Positions 38,273-47,170 of a DNA stretch of 64,000 nucleotides are shown one piece after another. This stretch comes from Phycisphaerae bacterium (GTDB taxonomy: Bacteria > Planctomycetota > Phycisphaerae > UBA1845), in contig JAJDDW010000063.1 in the NCBI GenBank assembly GCA_029260115.1, positions 1-64,000 on the forward strand, given 5' to 3'. The translations under genes and the position numbers were made by a program. The notes beneath the pieces are model-generated. The model made no database searches. It was not told where the DNA came from and was given only the letters and a program-made list of their open reading frames with translations. Numbering within the stretch: position 1 is the first letter of the stretch; each line of letters starts with the position of its first letter.

Positions 38273-40600
38273 TTAACGGTCTATTGCCTGTTTCTTTACC
38301 GATGGCGATTGGGCTTGGTCGGCGAAAGCTACCGTTGGGTTCGACATACTCAGCAACTTGATACGCATATGCAACAGGGCCGTGTCAAGTTGTGGGTCCG
38401 AGTCTGGACGGGTGTTTTCGTTAGGTTGTTCCAGCGGAGGCAACTTAGGCTTGTCATCTTTATCAGCGTCAGCGACTTTTTCGTCCGTGTCGCCATCGTC
38501 CTTCTTGGCATCTTTGGTGTCAGCTTCGACGTCGGCCTTTTTGTCGTCGGATTTCGCGTCAACATCTTGCTTATCGCTATCTGTCTCGTCGTCTTCCTTG
38601 ACCTCTTTTTGCGGGCCCAACAGATCAGCTTTGCGGCGCAGTTTGTACATATTCACGCGCTCATGATAGACGAGTTTGACTGGCAAATTTGGCTCGACGC
38701 CCCATGTGTCTGATGTGACCTCGCGGTGTAGCGATCGGCCACTGGGTAGATAATACCTGGCGGTCGTGAGTTTCAGCTTGGCGTTTGTGTGGCTTAATTG
38801 GATGAGATTTTGCACGCTGAATTTTCCGAAGGTGCGTGCACCGATCGTGAGACCGTGGCCATTGTCCTGTATGGCGCCTGCAAGAATTTCCGAAGCGCTG
38901 GCGCTGTTTTCGTCAGTGAGTACATCGATGGGTAAGTCGGCCCACGGTCCGTTACCTGGGGCATTTAGCCGTTGGTTTTCGGCGGGGTCTCGTCCTTTGG
39001 TGCTGACGACGCCGTCACCGCTTTTCAAGAACAAAGACGACAGCTTCCAAGCGGAGTCTAATAGTCCGCCGGGGTTGCCTCGTAAATCCAGCACAGCGCC
39101 TTTCATGCCACCAGCTTCGAGCTGGCTTAATACGTTGGCGACGTCTTCGACGGTGTTCCGTTGGAAGTTGGTGATGCGAACATAGCCAATGCCTTGATCG
39201 CGATCTAGCCAATAGTTCCATTGTTCGTTTTCGTCTCGGGTAATGCCTTTGACGGACTGAATTTTTACCCGTGCGCGTTTGAGCGGGAAGATGATGTCTT
39301 TATCGTCTCGTCTTACGGTGAGTGTTACGTCGGTCCCTTGCGGGCCGGTGATGATATCAATGACCTTATTGATTGTTAGACCTTTGATCGGGCGGCCGTC
39401 AACATGAGATATGATGTCGCCGGACTGTATGCCCGCGTGGTAGGCCGGGGTGTCTTCTAATGGTGAGACGACCTCGATTTCTTCAGTGGTTCTATTTTCC
39501 ACGATAGAAATACCAACGCCAACAAAATCGCCGCGGGTGTGCTTGTCGAATTGGCTGGTCGCTTGTGGCCAAATCATGGTGGTGTAATCGTCGAGCGGTT
39601 CTAGCGCGCCGCGCATGATTTCCGAAACGATTAGCTCGCGTGGTAAGCGCACGGTCTGAGGGTTGATGTTATAAACGACGCGGCGGAAGATGCGCACAGC
39701 CTCTCGACGTGAGAGGGTTGGTGCGGTGCGTACTTGGTCTAATCGTGCTTGCAATCGTTGGACGAAATCCTTGCGGTCATCTTCATTGCCTAGCCCATCG
39801 AAGTTTTTAATGGCGGATTCTGACTCGGCGAGATAGAGTAATTGCTCCAGGCCGCTTTCGGTGATGGCTTTGAAATCTGCCTGCTCGACATAGTAAAGCT
39901 CGATGTATTCCAGGGCTGCTTCGGCGTCATCCCACTTGATTTTTTCTACACGCTCTTGCCATGCCTCGATACTCTTTTCGTCTTTGAACATGGATTCGAG
40001 TCGTAGGTGGGTGAGTGCTTCGTGCTCTAGTTTTTTGTAGCGAGGCTCTTTTTCAAACATGTCTCCGAGCCTGGCGTATAAGCCCCAGGCATCTTGCCAC
40101 GCGGCGTCTTTACGGGCTTTTTCGGCTGCGTCTAGTGAGCTTTTCACTAGTGCGTCAATCCAATCTTTCTTTAGAAATGCTTGCTTGTCCTGAGCGCAGT
40201 CGGCGGCTAGGAGCACCCAGTCCATCGCGGTTTTATATTCCTCGCGTTCTATGCGTTCTTTGGCGTAGCGTGAGTAAAGCTCAATTTCTTTATTATCAAA
40301 TTCTAAGCGGGTGGCCTGTTTCTTTTGGTATTCCGTTAGCCATGCGCTGACCTTCTTTGTGATTGGACCTTCCGCTGGGATTAGCTTGATGGTCTTGGCG
40401 GCAGAGTCAAAATGACCAGCCGTGGCTTGTTCTAACGTCTCTCGCCAGAGCTTGTTGTAAGAATTTGATGCCGTATGCTGGGTGTCTTTAGCCAAGGTCG
40501 TGGGAAGCGACGGTAAGGCCAATAACGACAGTGTACAAACGATAGCCCAAGTTTTTGCTCTAGTGGAACAACCCTGCATGATGACTCCTTCGTTACTCAT
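38273..40600 (-). CDS. S41 family C-terminal processing peptidase (PDZ)
   Basis: Signal peptide; PDZ GIQSGDIISHVDGRPIKGLTINKVIDIITGPQGTDVTLTV; ENSASASEILAGAIQDNGHGLTIGARTFGKFSVQ. Confidence 0.93.
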   Translation of the reverse strand: MSNEGVIMQGCSTRAKTWAIVCTLSLLALPSLPTTLAKDTQHTASNSYNKLWRETLEQATAGHFDSAAKTIKLIPAEGPITKKVSAWLTEYQKKQATRLEFDNKEIELYSRYAKERIEREEYKTAMDWVLLAADCAQDKQAFLKKDWIDALVKSSLDAAEKARKDAAWQDAWGLYARLGDMFEKEPRYKKLEHEALTHLRLESMFKDEKSIEAWQERVEKIKWDDAEAALEYIELYYVEQADFKAITESGLEQLLYLAESESAIKNFDGLGNEDDRKDFVQRLQARLDQVRTAPTLSRREAVRIFRRVVYNINPQTVRLPRELIVSEIMRGALEPLDDYTTMIWPQATSQFDKHTRGDFVGVGISIVENRTTEEIEVVSPLEDTPAYHAGIQSGDIISHVDGRPIKGLTINKVIDIITGPQGTDVTLTVRRDDKDIIFPLKRARVKIQSVKGITRDENEQWNYWLDRDQGIGYVRITNFQRNTVEDVANVLSQLEAGGMKGAVLDLRGNPGGLLDSAWKLSSLFLKSGDGVVSTKGRDPAENQRLNAPGNGPWADLPIDVLTDENSASASEILAGAIQDNGHGLTIGARTFGKFSVQNLIQLSHTNAKLKLTTARYYLPSGRSLHREVTSDTWGVEPNLPVKLVYHERVNMYKLRRKADLLGPQKEVKEDDETDSDKQDVDAKSDDKKADVEADTKDAKKDDGDTDEKVADADKDDKPKLPPLEQPNENTRPDSDPQLDTALLHMRIKLLSMSNPTVAFADQAQSPSVKKQAIDR

Positions 40601-41185
40601 CTACATGCCCGTCTCGCGCAGCGCGCGTCGCAGACGACAATCGTGAGGGCATGTTTACCCCGCCTGCTGTTTCGTACTAACCAAAGGGCTAATCACGATT
40701 TTGCACAACCTTTTGCGTTGGTTAGCCAAGCAAGCCTGGCCGCTTGTGCGAAATCCGATGAGACCGATCATCCCTTAAGGGTGCATGGCCCGCCTCGATT
40801 ACAGTATATGGTTGAAATAACCGCCGGTCCACCGATTATTGCACATCAGGGTACGGGGGGTGTTCGGTTATTCCCTCATTCCTATTTATGATCCTCACTA
40901 GCTTTCTTTTCGGCTCGCCAAATACCCGTAGTTAGGCGAAACGCGCCTGTTATGTCGATAGTGATTTTCGGACTATCGTGCATTTGCACTACTGGGGAGC
41001 GTTCTTGCGATATTGGTGTTACAGTCATGTTATCAAGACGATTCCTTGCAAACTTGTGGTCCTGAAGTTGGCCAGTAAAGCGACGGTTATTGCCTGTCTG
41101 GAAATATGGACGCATGGGATGATGGGGTTGTTTCAGCATTCACAACTATTTACAACTACCTCAAATTGTGCGACGGAATTATTGT

Positions 41186-44053
41186 ATGAATGACGATACG
41201 GCGATACGAGTTTTTGGCGCGCGTCAGCATAACCTACGAAACATTGATGTGGTGTTTCCTCGTGGGGCGCTGACGGTCATCACCGGGCCTTCTGGGTCAG
41301 GTAAAAGCTCTCTGGCTTTTGATACGATTCACGCCGAGGGGCAGCGGCGTTATGTGGAGTCTCTGTCTGCTTACGCCCGGCAGTTTCTTGAACAGTTGCA
41401 AAAGCCTGATGTGGATCGTGTCGAGGGATTAAGCCCTACGATTGCGATCGAGCAGCGGGGTATGAGTGCCGGACCTCGGTCTATCGTGGCGACAAGTACG
41501 GACATTTATGATTATCTGCGGGTACTATTTGCCCGCGTCGGTCAGCCTCGCTGTTGGAGGTGTGATGGACCAATCGAGAAGCAATCTAACGCGCAAATTG
41601 TGGATGCCATACTGGCTGAGCCTCACGATCAGCGGGTCTTGGTGTTGGCTCCACTCATTCACGAACAGCGCGGCACACAGCGTAAATTATTTGAGCGCCT
41701 CGCCAGGGAGGGATATGTACGCGTGCGGGTTGATGGGCAGGTGAGCTTGATCGAGGATGTCGGAGAATTAGCTACGAAAAAATTGCACACAATAGACGTT
41801 GTCGTGGATCGACTGGTGACAAAGCCAGAGGTGGCTACGCGATTGGCGGACAGTGTGGAACTGGCGACCAAGCTTTCGCGGGGGCGGGTGATACTTTCAT
41901 TTCAAGACGCGGATGAAACGTGGCGTGATATTCGATTTTCTACGACGCTTACTTGTCCCCTCCATGATGACGTGTGTATCGAGAATTTATCGCCGCAATT
42001 GTTTAGCTTCAACTCTCCACATGGCGCGTGCCCAGACTGTCATGGTCTTGGCATTACATCAGATTTTGATCCGGAGCTGGTTATCGCTGACCCGAATCTG
42101 TCGCTGGCCCAAGGGGCGGTGGCCGCTTGGCGGCGGCAGGGGAAGCAGCTGAATGCGGCTTATCAGCATATGATTCATGAGTTTTGCGATCGTTTCAAAG
42201 TGTTGCCCGACGCGCCTTACAAAAATATCGATAAGGACAAACTGCGCATATTGCTAGAGGGTACGTCGGCTGAGGATGAGCAGACATTTGGTTTTACTTT
42301 TGAAGGTGTGATGCCCAACCTCAAGCGCCGCTGGCAGACCACGGGTTCCGAGTCAGGCAAGCAGCGGCTTCATGCCTTTTTGGCGGAGTCTCAGTGTCTG
42401 GCGTGTAGAGGGACGAGACTATCTCAAGCGTCATTGGCCGTGCGTTTTCACGGTAAGACTTTGGCCCAGATCACTGCGCTCACCATGGAGGAGGCGTTGG
42501 TATTTTTTGAGTCCTACCAGCCTGAAGGAGAGGCTGTGAAAATTGCTGAACCATTGCTCAAGGATATTATCCATCGCCTGCGGTTTCTGGTTCAGGTGGG
42601 TGTCGAGTACCTGACGCTGGATCGAGCCAGCCAAACGCTATCAGGTGGTGAATGGCAGCGTATACGCCTAGCCACGCAAATTGGCGGGGGGTTAGCTGGG
42701 GTTTGTTATGTGTTGGATGAGCCAACCATCGGACTGCACCCGCGTGATTCGCAGCGCCTTCTTGGGATTCTTCAAAATTTATCGCACATGGGTAATACCG
42801 TGATTGTGGTAGAACACGATGAGGCGATAGTGGCTGGTGCGGATCACATGATTGACATTGGTCCTGGCGCGGGCGCGCGGGGTGGTAAAGTGGTCGCTGC
42901 GGGAACCGTGCAAGAAGTTCTCGCTAATGAGCAGTCTATGACCGCCCAGTTCCTCACCGGATCGCTAGTCATAGACCTGCCGAAAAAGCGAAGAGAATTC
43001 GTGCGCGATCGGTGCATAGAAATTAAAGGCATCACGGCTAACAATCTCAAGAATATAGATGTCGCTATTCCGCTAGGTTGTTTGGTCGTGGTTACGGGCG
43101 TGTCGGGGAGTGGTAAGAGCACGCTGGTGTCAGACGTTTTATTGCGTGGGCTGCGCCGCGAAGTGCTTCGCCAAGGCCCGAGGCCTGGCCCGTTCAAACA
43201 ATTAACCGGCGCTTCTTTTGTTGATCATCTGGTAGAAGTGGATCAATCGCCCATTGGTAAGAGTCCCCGCAGTACACCAGCTACTTATGTTGGCGTGCTC
43301 GATCATATACGGACACTACTATCGCAGGCTAGGCAGGCCAAGATTCGTGGTTATGGTCCGTCGCGATTCAGTTTTAATATAAAAGGCGGGCGGTGCGAAC
43401 ACTGCGAAGGGCAGGGGACCAAGCGCGTGTCTATGCACTTTCTTCCTGATGTTTATGTTATTTGCGAGCATTGTCAGGGGCGGCGATTCAATCGTGAAAC
43501 GTTGGAAGTCCGTTTCCGCGGGAAAAACATCGCGGACATGTTAGAGATGCGTGTGGAAGATGCCGTGCAGTTCTTCGAGAATTTTTCAACCATTCGCAAA
43601 CGTATTCAGGTATTGCGCGATGTGGGTTTAGGATATATGTCGCTGGGGCAACCATCCAGCACCCTGTCAGGCGGAGAGGCCCAGCGTATCAAACTCGCTT
43701 CAGAGTTGCACAAGACCAGCCACGAACACACGCTGTATATGCTGGACGAACCGACGACTGGACTGCATTTTTCTGACGTTGCCCATTTGCTTGGTGTGTT
43801 GAACCGGTTGGTGGACCAAGGGCAAACGGTGATTTGCGTTGAGCATAATTTGGATGTCATTAAGGTGGCGGATTGGGTGATCGATCTAGGTCCTGGTGGC
43901 GGTCAACATGGCGGTCGCATTGTGGCTAAGGGAACGCCGGAGCAGATTGTCGATTGTGAAGAAAGCGTTACGGGGCGATGGTTGAAGGATCGATTGTCCG
44001 GTCGGCCTCCATTGGCTTCGATGATGCCATGCGGTCCGTCGCACGATCGATAA
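41186..44053 (+). CDS. uvrA: Excinuclease ABC subunit A
   Basis: VITGPSGSGKSSLAFDTIHAEGQRRYVESLSAYARQF, two ABC signatures (LSGGEWQRIRLATQ, LSGGEAQRIKLASEL), Cys4 motifs. Confidence 0.95.
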   Translation: MNDDTAIRVFGARQHNLRNIDVVFPRGALTVITGPSGSGKSSLAFDTIHAEGQRRYVESLSAYARQFLEQLQKPDVDRVEGLSPTIAIEQRGMSAGPRSIVATSTDIYDYLRVLFARVGQPRCWRCDGPIEKQSNAQIVDAILAEPHDQRVLVLAPLIHEQRGTQRKLFERLAREGYVRVRVDGQVSLIEDVGELATKKLHTIDVVVDRLVTKPEVATRLADSVELATKLSRGRVILSFQDADETWRDIRFSTTLTCPLHDDVCIENLSPQLFSFNSPHGACPDCHGLGITSDFDPELVIADPNLSLAQGAVAAWRRQGKQLNAAYQHMIHEFCDRFKVLPDAPYKNIDKDKLRILLEGTSAEDEQTFGFTFEGVMPNLKRRWQTTGSESGKQRLHAFLAESQCLACRGTRLSQASLAVRFHGKTLAQITALTMEEALVFFESYQPEGEAVKIAEPLLKDIIHRLRFLVQVGVEYLTLDRASQTLSGGEWQRIRLATQIGGGLAGVCYVLDEPTIGLHPRDSQRLLGILQNLSHMGNTVIVVEHDEAIVAGADHMIDIGPGAGARGGKVVAAGTVQEVLANEQSMTAQFLTGSLVIDLPKKRREFVRDRCIEIKGITANNLKNIDVAIPLGCLVVVTGVSGSGKSTLVSDVLLRGLRREVLRQGPRPGPFKQLTGASFVDHLVEVDQSPIGKSPRSTPATYVGVLDHIRTLLSQARQAKIRGYGPSRFSFNIKGGRCEHCEGQGTKRVSMHFLPDVYVICEHCQGRRFNRETLEVRFRGKNIADMLEMRVEDAVQFFENFSTIRKRIQVLRDVGLGYMSLGQPSSTLSGGEAQRIKLASELHKTSHEHTLYMLDEPTTGLHFSDVAHLLGVLNRLVDQGQTVICVEHNLDVIKVADWVIDLGPGGGQHGGRIVAKGTPEQIVDCEESVTGRWLKDRLSGRPPLASMMPCGPSHDR

Positions 44054-44489
44054 AGGCTACGAACTCTTGAGCAGTATGGTACCCCTGACACTTAGCCACA
44101 AGTTGGCCATTGGGCTGGACAATCGCGTAGGTAGGCGTGCCATAGACGTTGTAGCGGTTGGCTAATTCTCGCTCGCGGGTCGCGTCTAATCGAACCGGGA
44201 CGAAAGCCTGTAATGCGAGAGAGACTTTTTTTTGTGGCAAGACGTTGCGGTCCATAGCTACGCAAGGTCCGCACCCTTCCATGTAGAACGCGAGCAGCAT
44301 AGGTCGATGATCGTCCGCTGCTTGTCGCTGGGCGGTCTGGAAATTGTTTCCCCATCCAGATAGTGGCTGGGGAGGCCTGGTTAGCCAGAAGCATCCACTT
44401 AATAAGGCAATGCCTAGCAAAATGTGATTGAGCTTGACCGTTGGTCCTGCAGTTCGGGGTAGAGCTGATGTCATGGTGTTCATACCCAA
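43968..44489 (-). CDS. Thioredoxin-fold (lipo)protein
   Basis: FYMEGCGPCVAMDRNVLPQ, YNVYGTPTYAIVQPNGQ; N-terminal hydrophobic segment with LLSGC. Confidence 0.85.
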   Translation of the reverse strand: MGMNTMTSALPRTAGPTVKLNHILLGIALLSGCFWLTRPPQPLSGWGNNFQTAQRQAADDHRPMLLAFYMEGCGPCVAMDRNVLPQKKVSLALQAFVPVRLDATRERELANRYNVYGTPTYAIVQPNGQLVAKCQGYHTAQEFVAFIDRATDRMASSKPMEADRTIDPSTIAP

Positions 44490-44642
44490 GGAAACTGACC
44501 GATGATGGTGAGTATTCCAGATGATCTATATTTCTTGATAGTTTGTGGCACAGATTTGTCACTGTTCATGCAAAGGTTGCGCATCGGTGCATGATTTTTC
44601 CCTACAGCCCTATAACCATAGGCATTCGGACATGACGCAGTC

Positions 44643-44834
44643 TTACGAAGGATTAGTGGAAGATGGATCATGGCTCTCGTCAACGATGGATGTTTTGCAG
44701 TCTCCGCCTTTGGTCAGACGAAGTTCCAGCACTTTGTGTGTCTGCGAACAGGTCATGTGTATCGTCGTCTCGGGCATGTCAAAGGAATGTGATCCGCCAC
44801 AAGCGGGACAGTCAAATCGAACCAGCATAGTCAC
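44643..44834 (-). CDS. Small hypothetical protein with CxxC motif
   Basis: MTMLVRFDCPACGGSHSFDMPETTIHMTCSQTHKVLELRL. Confidence 0.4.
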   Translation of the reverse strand: MTMLVRFDCPACGGSHSFDMPETTIHMTCSQTHKVLELRLTKGGDCKTSIVDESHDPSSTNPS

Positions 44835-44942
44835 CTCATTTTAGTTATTACCCTCGAACCGCAAGCGGTACATTATAATCGAAAGACGCAGCATTGGCTA
44901 TGACTTGGAGGGCGCATGAAAGTATCGAAGGCCTCGGGCTGG

Positions 44943-45072
44943 GTACCCCATTCTTCAGGTACTCCCAAAGGGTGGGGGAATGACACCCGTGAGTAAGTCG
45001 TCCCCCACCCTTCGCATCACCGTATGCCTGTACCGATCGGTACGTTAACCAGTGACGCGAAGAATGGGGCAC
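44943..45072. repeat. Nested palindromic (MITE-like) intergenic element
   Basis: Outer IR GTACCCCATTCTTC / GAAGAATGGGGCAC; inner IR AAGGGTGGGGGAATGAC / GTCGTCCCCCACCCTT; perfect palindrome GTACCGATCGGTAC at 45030-45043. Confidence 0.6.
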
Positions 45073-45115
45073 CTGATCCGTGTTGGTGATAGGGTGATAA
45101 ATATCTGTCCGTTTA

Positions 45116-46621
45116 TTACAAAAACAGCCAGGTAACGACCAAGAGTATGGGAACCAGGATGCCTATGCTGTATTTCATGTAGCCAAAGAAGGAAGGCATT
45201 TTTACGCCGGCCTGCTCTGCGATGCTTTTGACCATGAAATTCGGTCCGTTTCCGATGTAAGTCATCGCCCCCATAAACACCGAGCCGAGCGAGATTGCCG
45301 TGAGCAGCCGTGTGAGGATCATTCCGCCGCCAGCTAATGACACCACCTCTGTTGAGCCAGCCGGGGTCATGGTGGAGGCGGTCTCAAAGAACACTACATA
45401 GGTTGGGGCATTATCGAGGAAGCTGGATAGCCCGCCGGTAATCCAGAAGAATCGGTTCGCGGAGAGTTCGCCGCCGGAGCTTAGATACGGGGCTAAAGTC
45501 TCGCTGCTGGCGTGCAGAATTTCGATCGGGGCTTGCATGCAGATAAATATGCCAATGAACAGGGCCGCGACTTCTAGGATGGCGTGGTAGTTGAACTGAT
45601 TGTCACTGCGAATCTGCTTGCTGGTGCATTTCAGAGACAGGATGGTGAACCCCAACATCATAAGTTCACGCATAAAAGGGAAGGCCTTAAAGCCTAGTCC
45701 GAGGAACTCCTCGCCTGGTTTGACTAACGCGACGCATAGCACCACGCCCAGTAGCCAAACGAGATTGAGGCAGCCGGATAGTTTGAGTTTGACCTTTTGC
45801 GTCTCGTCGATGATGAGGTCGCGGAGGGTTTCTTTGCGATAGGCGATGGTGTCCCAGACATAATATACCACCAGCAGTGCGACCGAGGTTATGAGCCAGG
45901 GCATCCATAGGCTAAGTGTCCAGAGAAAGCTTACGCCTTTGAGATATCCCAGAAATAGCGGTGGATCACCAATCGGAAGCAGACACCCGCCGACGTTGCT
46001 GACTAGGAAGATGAAAAATATCACGGTGTGCGTGACACGCTTTCGTTCGGAGTTGGTTTGCAGTAGCGGACGAATCAGCAACATGCTCGCGCCGGTCGTT
46101 CCGACAAAGCTTGCGATGAGTGCGCCAACGGCTAGGAAGGCGGTGTTGGTGCCTGGGTGGGCAGCTAAGTCACCCTTCAACGATATCCCGCCACTAATAA
46201 CATATAGTGAAAAGAGCAGTACGATAAACGGAATGTACTCAGCTAACACGGCGTGTTCGAGTAGGCCAATGACTTTCTGCGTGCCTTGCGTAAGAAAATA
46301 ATATGTTAGCGTCATTGCGCCAAACAGCATGGACACCATTAGTCGATTCTGATTACTCTCCCACCAATGTTCCGTTGCGGAGATTAGTGGTAGTACGGCG
46401 ATGCACAGCAGAATACATACGAAAGGGAAGACAGCGAATACGCTAGGCCCGTGTGCGGGACCGTGGCCATGGCCGCCATCGTGTCCGCCAAGCCCGCTCA
46501 TGGAATTATAGATGAGTAAGGCGACGGCTATCGCACCGAGAATTATCGCGCCCCACTGAAGACCGCTGAGCTTTCGTGGTTCGTGCAATTGTGTCGTTGG
46601 CATGTCCATACTTATTTCCAT
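45116..46621 (-). CDS. NhaD-type sodium:proton antiporter
   Basis: Multi-TM; SNVGGCLLPIGDPPLFLGYLKGV; TGGLSSFLDNAPTYVVFF; TYIGNGPNFMVK. Confidence 0.88.
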   Translation of the reverse strand: MEISMDMPTTQLHEPRKLSGLQWGAIILGAIAVALLIYNSMSGLGGHDGGHGHGPAHGPSVFAVFPFVCILLCIAVLPLISATEHWWESNQNRLMVSMLFGAMTLTYYFLTQGTQKVIGLLEHAVLAEYIPFIVLLFSLYVISGGISLKGDLAAHPGTNTAFLAVGALIASFVGTTGASMLLIRPLLQTNSERKRVTHTVIFFIFLVSNVGGCLLPIGDPPLFLGYLKGVSFLWTLSLWMPWLITSVALLVVYYVWDTIAYRKETLRDLIIDETQKVKLKLSGCLNLVWLLGVVLCVALVKPGEEFLGLGFKAFPFMRELMMLGFTILSLKCTSKQIRSDNQFNYHAILEVAALFIGIFICMQAPIEILHASSETLAPYLSSGGELSANRFFWITGGLSSFLDNAPTYVVFFETASTMTPAGSTEVVSLAGGGMILTRLLTAISLGSVFMGAMTYIGNGPNFMVKSIAEQAGVKMPSFFGYMKYSIGILVPILLVVTWLFL

Positions 46622-47170
46622 GAGCCGTCATCTCCGCTTGCTGAGTACAATGTTTCAGTGCGGTGCCGGCGAAACTGTTTCCTTAAAGAAAATTAAGCTA
46701 GCGACTATACGTAGTTTGCTAGCTATGCACTTCCCACGTCGTCAAGATTTTCTCGACCTGGAAGCGCCATCATTTCGGCACCGTTATCGATCCTATCGGC
46801 TCAGAAACGGGCTTACTTAGTGATGTTCTGTCTCCCCAAATCCGGATTACAATTCTCCCACTCAGGGGGCGATATAATGCCCGAAATCGGGCAGTTAGGC
46901 TACTATGGCAGACATGGGGTAGATGAGTTATAGGGAAAACGACAGTAGGGGGGCAAGGGGGCCGGTATCGGCCAATGAGCCATCGCTGGCCAACATAATT
47001 TTGGGGAATCTTCGTTATGGTGTTAGTGCGACAGAATTCGACGTTATTTAGACCGCATTTTTCTTGACCGGTCATTTGACTATCTCATACTTAATGTTGT
47101 GCGGGACGCAGGATGTGTCTCGTGAGCCGAGCGATAGACTGAGATGACAACTTTCGGGGGAGACCATCCA

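Noticed and set aside
38309-38713. 134-aa plus-strand hydrophobic ORF
   Set aside because: Shadow of the Lys/Asp-rich codons of the S41 protease on the other strand.
40185-40215. TTGTCCTGAGCGCAGTCGGCGG, resembling a known dispersed repeat
   Set aside because: Falls within ordinary S41 protease coding sequence (AADCAQDKQAFLKK on the minus strand), so treated as coincidence.
44848-45072. 74-aa minus-strand ORF
   Set aside because: Lies inside the nested palindromic element; no protein-like features.
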